Positions 15,530-19,658 of a stretch of DNA of 19,658 bases are shown here, in pieces. The stretch's first letter is position 1. Every line of letters begins with the position of its first letter. This DNA is from CAZQKL01 sp964593895 [NCBI: uncultured bacterium] (GTDB taxonomy: Bacteria > DYJV01). The stretch covers positions 1-19,658 of the forward strand of contig CAZQKL010000030.1 of NCBI GenBank assembly GCA_964593895.1. The letters run 5' to 3'. A program made the translations under genes and the position numbers. The notes beneath the pieces are model-generated. The model did not search any database and was not told the DNA's origin. It saw only the letters and a program-made list of their open reading frames with translations.

Positions 15530-16836
15530 TGGAGCTTAATATTGCTTTATGTGGGTTTGGAACAGTTGGAAAAGGTGTTTATAGAATTTTAGAAGAAAAT
15601 GGAAAGGTTATTGAAAAGAAAAGCGGAATAAAATTCAATGTTAAGTATGTTCTTGTAAGAAATATTGAAAAGCATAAAAGAGAGTTTCAAAATGTAAATT
15701 TTATTTCTGATTTTAATAAAATTATCAATGATGACAGTGTAAAGATAGTTGTAGAATTAATTGGTGGTGATGAAATTGCAAAAGAAATAGTGTGTGAATC
15801 ATTAAAGAAGGGAAAAAGTGTAGTTACTGCAAATAAGGCAATATTAGCAGGTTTTGGAGATGAAGTTATAAAGTTAGCTGAAGAGAACAATGCTGATATA
15901 TTTTTTGAAGCAAGTGTTGCTGGAAGTATCCCGATTATAAAAATTTTAAAAGAAAGTCTTTCCTCAAATAACATTTCTTTAATTTATGGGATTTTAAATG
16001 GGACATCAAACTTTATTCTAACTAAGATGACAGAAGAAAATAGAGATTTTAAAACTGTGTTAAAGGAAGCTCAAGAAAGAGGATATGCAGAAGCTGACCC
16101 TACCCTTGATATTGAAGGTTTAGATGCAGGTCACAAGCTTTCAATTTTAATGAGCATAGCTTTTAATACTATTGTGGATTATAACAAAATTTACACAGAG
16201 GGGATATCCAATATTTCTACAGAAGATATAAAATTTGCAGATGAACTTGGATACATAATAAAACTTCTTGCAATTGCAAAGTTTAAAGATAATTTGCTTG
16301 AGGGTAGGGTGCATCCAACTTTAATTAACAAAGATTCTCTCCTTGCAAGTGTTAAATATGAGAATAATGCTCTTTACTTGGTTGGAGAATATGCAGATAA
16401 ACAATTTTATTTTGGCAAAGGTGCAGGTAGATTTCCAACTGCCTCAGTTGTTGTAAGTGATATAATTGAAGCAGGGATAAATATAAAAAATAATTGTAGA
16501 GCAAGAAGACCATTTTATAGTGTATTTTCAAGAAATTTTGAGAATATTGAACTTTTACCAATTAGTGAAATTACAACAAAATATTATATGAGATTTAACG
16601 CTGTTGATAAACCTGGGGTGCTTTCAAAAATTTCAGGAGTGCTTGGAAATTACAATATAAGCATTGAAGCTGTAATACAAAAAGGTAGAGACCTTGAAAA
16701 TAGAGGAAGTGTGCCTATTGTTATGATTACTCATGAAGCAAAAGAGAAAAACGTTAAAGAAGCTTTAAAAATTATTGATAATTTAAATGTTGTAAAAGCT
16801 CCAACAGTTTTATACAGGATTGAAAATAATCTATGA
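15526..16836 (+). CDS. hom: Homoserine dehydrogenase with ACT domain
   Basis: The enzyme reduces aspartate semialdehyde to homoserine with NAD(P)H, on the way to threonine and methionine. The 436 residues are standard. The nucleotide loop is GFGTVGKG (10-17). TANKAILA (101-108) carries Lys104, and the catalytic motif DIEGLDAGHKL (195-205) has Asp200 and Lys204 of the D...K pair. LNGTSNFILTKM (158-169) is also typical. Residues 354-436 are an ACT domain (YYMRFNAVDKPGVLSKISG), which usually gives feedback control by threonine. Two ATGs are adjacent (15526 and 15529). The first overlaps the upstream stop as ATGA. The 3' end overlaps the next gene the same way. Identification is firm. Confidence 0.97.
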   Translation: MMELNIALCGFGTVGKGVYRILEENGKVIEKKSGIKFNVKYVLVRNIEKHKREFQNVNFISDFNKIINDDSVKIVVELIGGDEIAKEIVCESLKKGKSVVTANKAILAGFGDEVIKLAEENNADIFFEASVAGSIPIIKILKESLSSNNISLIYGILNGTSNFILTKMTEENRDFKTVLKEAQERGYAEADPTLDIEGLDAGHKLSILMSIAFNTIVDYNKIYTEGISNISTEDIKFADELGYIIKLLAIAKFKDNLLEGRVHPTLINKDSLLASVKYENNALYLVGEYADKQFYFGKGAGRFPTASVVVSDIIEAGINIKNNCRARRPFYSVFSRNFENIELLPISEITTKYYMRFNAVDKPGVLSKISGVLGNYNISIEAVIQKGRDLENRGSVPIVMITHEAKEKNVKEALKIIDNLNVVKAPTVLYRIENNL

Positions 16837-17372
16837 AAAAAATATTATTAATAATTTTAATTTTTACAGCATCGCTTTATGCCAAAGGTTATTACATTAT
16901 AAAATTAAAAGGTGGAACAACCATAAAAGCTAATGCAATTTCAAAAGAAAATGGCTTTATTAAAGTTTACAAGTTTGGTGGATACATTATTTATCCATCA
17001 AAAAATATAAAATCTATAAAATTTGTTCATATAAATGATAATACAACGAAAAATGATAATCAAACAGATACAGATGAGTGTGTCTTATTGGTGAGAAATT
17101 TCAAAGCTGAACCAATTTTAAATCCTGAAACTGGTAAATTTAATGTTAAATTGCATGGAAGTATTGAAAATAATTGTCCTGTTGAATTTAAAGATATTAA
17201 TTTAATTGTTCAATTTTTAGGTGATAAAAGAAACAAAATTAGGCAAGAAGTTTTGAAATTTAAAAAACTTTCTCCTTTTCAAAAGATAAAAATCAATAAA
17301 ACTTTTCAAGATGTAGATGCTGATTTAATAAAATATTACAAATACAGGCTTGAATATAAAAGGGTGGAATAA
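16833..17372 (+). CDS. Exported protein of unknown function
   Basis: I do not recognise this 179-residue protein. It has a clear signal peptide (MKKILLIILIFTASLYA, cut near residue 17) without a lipobox cysteine, so it should be periplasmic or surface exposed. Residues 19-66 form beta strands with a GGTTIKANAI...FKVYKFGGY pattern like small beta-barrel or SH3-like modules that begin with a 'ggT.i.g' turn. A polar, Asn/Asp/Thr-rich linker (67-81) follows. Residues 82-179 look like an immunoglobulin-like beta domain with two cysteines, Cys83 and Cys115, that could form a disulfide. That pairing would suit the thioredoxin-fold protein two genes upstream, but this is only inference. It overlaps hom by ATGA and abuts prmA. 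Confidence 0.82.
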   Translation: MKKILLIILIFTASLYAKGYYIIKLKGGTTIKANAISKENGFIKVYKFGGYIIYPSKNIKSIKFVHINDNTTKNDNQTDTDECVLLVRNFKAEPILNPETGKFNVKLHGSIENNCPVEFKDINLIVQFLGDKRNKIRQEVLKFKKLSPFQKIKINKTFQDVDADLIKYYKYRLEYKRVE

Positions 17373-18191
17373 TTGTTAAAGCCACCGTATAAATTTTATG
17401 AAAATCTTCATATTTATTCAATAAATTCAAATGAATTAAAAATAAACGATAGAGATTTAATAGGAATTTGGAAAGATTCAGGTACATCTTTAATTTTTTT
17501 CCACAAAAATAAAGATAATTTAATGAAAGGATTGGCAGAGAAATTTAAATTTAAAATTCTTTATTATACAGTTATTCCCTACTCTGATTGGGAATCTGGA
17601 AAATTCATAAAAAAATTTAAAATAGAAGATTGGGAAATTGTTCCAGAATGGGAGAAAGAAAAAATTGAAAATAAAGATAAAGCAATAATAATTGACCCTT
17701 CTGTCGCTTTTGGTTCAGGATTTCATCCAACAACAAGAATGATTCTTAAATGTTTTTATAAATTTTATAAAAATAATCGTAATTTAAGTTCATGCATTGA
17801 TTTAGGTTGCGGAACAGGGATATTATCAATTTTTGCTGGAAAATTGGGAATAAAAAATGTTATTGCAGTGGATAACAATAATCTTGCTTATGAAGTAACT
17901 TTAAAAAATGTTAAAATAAATAATCTTGAAAAAAATATCAGGGTAAAATTTTGTGATATTTTTAATCTCTTTCCAATAAATTATGATGTGGTTTTTGCCA
18001 ATTTGTATTATAATCTCCTTGAAAAATTATTTAAATTTAAAAAATTTTGGTGTTCAAAATATTATTTTTTTTCAGGATTTATAAAAAGCATGGCAAATAG
18101 AATTATTAAAAATTTACCTGATAATTTTGAAATTTTAGATAAAGATTATTGTGAAGATTGGTGTATGATTTTTGTAAAAAGGAGAGATTAA
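17373..18191 (+). CDS. prmA: Ribosomal protein L11 methyltransferase
   Basis: PrmA trimethylates lysines and the N-terminus of ribosomal protein L11. The 272-residue protein is a little shorter than the E. coli enzyme (293), mainly in the N-terminal L11-binding domain. Diagnostic motifs are IDPSVAFGSGFHPTT (107-121), which is the PrmA-specific loop, and the SAM motif DLGCGTGILSIFAGKLG (143-159). VDNNNLAYEVTLKNVKIN follows, and VFANLYYNLL matches the catalytic-site strand. The start is a TTG, directly after the TAA of the previous gene, with AGGGTGG as ribosome site. No ATG is available before the conserved region except Met51, which would remove the L11-binding domain. The TTG is therefore well supported. 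It is followed after 3 bp by the nitrilase-like gene. Confidence 0.92.
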   Translation: MLKPPYKFYENLHIYSINSNELKINDRDLIGIWKDSGTSLIFFHKNKDNLMKGLAEKFKFKILYYTVIPYSDWESGKFIKKFKIEDWEIVPEWEKEKIENKDKAIIIDPSVAFGSGFHPTTRMILKCFYKFYKNNRNLSSCIDLGCGTGILSIFAGKLGIKNVIAVDNNNLAYEVTLKNVKINNLEKNIRVKFCDIFNLFPINYDVVFANLYYNLLEKLFKFKKFWCSKYYFFSGFIKSMANRIIKNLPDNFEILDKDYCEDWCMIFVKRRD

Positions 18192-18194
18192 GAG

Positions 18195-19046
18195 ATGAAA
18201 TTAGCAGGAATTCAGTATATAATCTCAGAAGATATAGATAAGAATTTTGAAAAAATGAAAAATTTTATCAAAATTGCAGTTAAAGAAAATGCAAAAATTA
18301 TTGCTTTTCCTGAATTAAGTTTAACAAAATGGTTTCCTGCTGAAATTGATGATAAAAATTTCAAATTTGCCCTTACAAAAAATGATAAAATTTTCTATGA
18401 ATTTTCAGAAATTGCCAGAGAAAATAGAGTAGTATTAATTATTCCTTTTTTTGAAAAAGATACAAAATTGAAGCTTTATTTTAATTCATGTATTTTAATT
18501 AATTCTGATGGGGAAATTGCAGGAATTTACAGAAAAGTGCATTTGCCTTTAATCCCTTATTGGGAAGAAAAGTATTATTTTAAACATGGAAATTTAGGTT
18601 TCCCTGTTTTTGATACAGAATATGGTAAAATTGGAATTATGCTTGGATGGGATGTTTTTTTCCCTGAAGTTTCAAGGATATTGACATTAAATGGTGCAGA
18701 AATAATTATTGCGCCTACTGCAAGTGCATTTTCATCTCAACCAAGATGGTTAAGTGTAATCTGTGCAAATGCATTAATGAATACAGTTTTTATTGCAAGA
18801 ATAAATAGAATTGGAAATGAAGGTAAACTTGAATTTTATGGTGGAAGTTTTTGTTGCAATCCTGATGGTTCTCTGGTAAGTGAGCCTTCTGGTAAAGGTG
18901 AAGGATTGGTTTTATGGAATATTAATCTTGATGACCTTTATGAGATTAGAAGATTGTTTCCTTTTTTGAAAGACAGAATTGAAAAAGAATACTTAAAAAT
19001 TTGTAATATAGAATTTAAAACAAAAAGGAAGAAAAATGTCAGTTGA
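18195..19046 (+). CDS. Nitrilase-superfamily protein lacking the catalytic cysteine
   Basis: This 283-residue protein has the full carbon-nitrogen hydrolase fold and is closest in pattern to N-carbamoylputrescine amidase (AguB-like) proteins. The Glu of the catalytic triad is Glu40 (AFPELS), the Lys is Lys114 (YRKVHLP), and a second Glu lies at 125 (YWEEKYYF). The segment that should read ICWD...FPE instead reads LGWDVFFPE, with Gly151 (GGA at 18645-18647) in place of the nucleophilic cysteine. The rest of the protein shows no decay. It may be a non-enzymatic binding protein or have changed chemistry. A ribosome site (GGAGAG) is inside the prmA 3' end. The 3' end overlaps the small Cys-rich gene by 11 bp. 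The fold is certain, the function is open. Confidence 0.9.
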   Translation: MKLAGIQYIISEDIDKNFEKMKNFIKIAVKENAKIIAFPELSLTKWFPAEIDDKNFKFALTKNDKIFYEFSEIARENRVVLIIPFFEKDTKLKLYFNSCILINSDGEIAGIYRKVHLPLIPYWEEKYYFKHGNLGFPVFDTEYGKIGIMLGWDVFFPEVSRILTLNGAEIIIAPTASAFSSQPRWLSVICANALMNTVFIARINRIGNEGKLEFYGGSFCCNPDGSLVSEPSGKGEGLVLWNINLDDLYEIRRLFPFLKDRIEKEYLKICNIEFKTKRKKNVS

Positions 19047-19197
19047 TGAAAGAAAATTGTGTGTTATTTGTGCATGGAGAGAAAATTGTCAGAAAAAGTT
19101 TAAGATTGAGGGAAATGTTCACTGTCCAGATTTTGTAAAAGATTTAACCATTAAAGAGGAAAAAGATGAGACTGAGACTGAGAAAAATAATAAATGA
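19036..19197 (+). CDS. Small four-cysteine protein (CxxC-x5-C-x11-C)
   Basis: This 53-residue frame starts at ATG 19036, 11 bp inside the nitrilase-like gene, and ends in TGA at 19195-19197, 32 bp inside argS. AAGGAA lies 5 bases upstream. The translation opens MSVDERKLCVICAWRENC, continues to HCPDFVKDLTI, and ends in a Glu/Lys tail. Cys9, Cys12, Cys18 and Cys30 form a compact set that could bind zinc or an Fe-S cluster. The C..CAW...C.KKF...CPDF pattern looks like a small protein of unknown function that I recall from Desulfobacterota and related anaerobes, though I cannot search for it here. A random frame would be unlikely to show such a motif with a good ribosome site in this slot. Confidence 0.8.
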   Translation: MSVDERKLCVICAWRENCQKKFKIEGNVHCPDFVKDLTIKEEKDETETEKNNK

Positions 19198-19658
19198 TAT
19201 CTTAAGGGATGAATACTCACTTGAAAATGAAAATTTCAGCATAGATATTCCGAAGGAAAAGAAATTTGGTGATTACTCAACAAATGTTGCAATGGTTATT
19301 TCAAAAAAGTTAAAGAAGAATCCAAAGGAAATTGCTGAAGAATTCATAAAAAAAATAAGTAATAAGTTGAAATATTTAGAAAAATTGGAAATTGCAGGAC
19401 CTGGATTTATAAACTTTTATTTCAATGATAATGCATGGATTGAAGTTTTAAAGGAAATTTTTGAAAAAGAAGAAGATTATTACAAATTTAATATTGGAAA
19501 TGGAAAAAAGGTTTTACTTGAATTTGTAAGTGCAAATCCAACAGGACCTCTTCATATAGGTCATGGAAGAGGAGCTTGCATTGGAGATGTACTTGCAAGA
19601 GTTCTTAACTTTTCAGGATTTAATGTTTTGAAAGAGTATTACATTAATGATGCTGGCA
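19166..19658 (+). CDS. argS: Arginyl-tRNA synthetase, 5' part (runs off the window)
   Basis: The enzyme charges tRNA-Arg. Only the first 164 codons are in the window. The N-terminal Add-1-type tRNA-binding domain is seen as RKIINDILRDE followed by IDIPKEKKFGDYSTNVAM (27-44), then LEKLEIAGPGFINFYF (71-86). The class I signature LEFVSANPTGPLHIGHGRG (118-136) contains the HIGH motif at 130-133 and leads into IGDVLARVLNFSG. The start ATG is inside the small Cys-rich gene, with AGAGGA about six bases upstream. The first residues MRLRLRKIINDIL fit the family N-terminus, so the 32-bp overlap seems genuine. Confidence 0.95.
   Translation, partial: MRLRLRKIINDILRDEYSLENENFSIDIPKEKKFGDYSTNVAMVISKKLKKNPKEIAEEFIKKISNKLKYLEKLEIAGPGFINFYFNDNAWIEVLKEIFEKEEDYYKFNIGNGKKVLLEFVSANPTGPLHIGHGRGACIGDVLARVLNFSGFNVLKEYYINDAG

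Overview
This is a very AT-rich bacterial chromosomal window with almost no non-coding space. Arginine is encoded almost only by AGA/AGG and isoleucine often by ATA, a bias common in AT-rich thermophiles. The gene content fits an anaerobic, respiring, Gram-negative-type bacterium: F0 genes apart from the F1 genes, a membrane-anchored octaheme cytochrome c, the NADH sensor Rex, and an exported thioredoxin-fold protein. A small CxxC...C...CPDF protein and a receiver/acidic/PopZ-like-tail protein recall Desulfobacterota/Thermodesulfobacteriota, Nitrospirota or Deferribacterota relatives. That placement is an inference from gene style, not a measured phylogeny.

Layout. (1) 1-1053, plus strand: the tail of an unseen gene (probably atpI-like), then atpB and atpE, the membrane rotor and stator core of ATP synthase. 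A 131-bp gap follows with three consecutive perfect hairpins. (2) 1185-2886, plus: an eight-heme NapC/NrfH-type cytochrome and rex, four bases apart. (3) 5360-2883, minus: rpe, an MgtC/SapB membrane protein and an RlmI-like rRNA methyltransferase, all overlapping. (4) 5420-7252, plus: an Fe-S DinG/XPD-type helicase, divergent from rpe and overlapping the valS 3' end. (5) 10899-7232, minus: a degenerate receiver protein with a long acidic linker, then valS. (6) 10998-19658, plus: a 12-gene head-to-tail run (merR, M24 peptidase, DUF72, methyltransferase, unknown, DsbA/C-like protein, hom, unknown exported protein, prmA, nitrilase homologue, a 53-aa Cys-rich protein, argS running off the end). 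Most junctions overlap or abut, and the largest gap is 17 bp.

How it fits together. Regions 1 and 2 concern energy conservation and redox sensing. Regions 3 to 6 are mostly housekeeping: pentose phosphate metabolism, two tRNA synthetases, rRNA and ribosomal-protein methylation, homoserine synthesis and periplasmic disulfide chemistry. The divergent promoter between regions 5 and 6 carries a palindrome whose two arms are both perfect TTGACA -35 boxes, so the MerR-family protein may control the switch.

Most worth a second look: a nitrilase-family protein with glycine where the catalytic cysteine should be; the nested 53-aa four-cysteine protein between it and argS; the receiver/acidic/PopZ-like-tail protein upstream of valS; the octaheme cytochrome paired with rex; and the palindromic divergent promoter. 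I see no CRISPR array, insertion sequence, phage gene, rRNA or tRNA.
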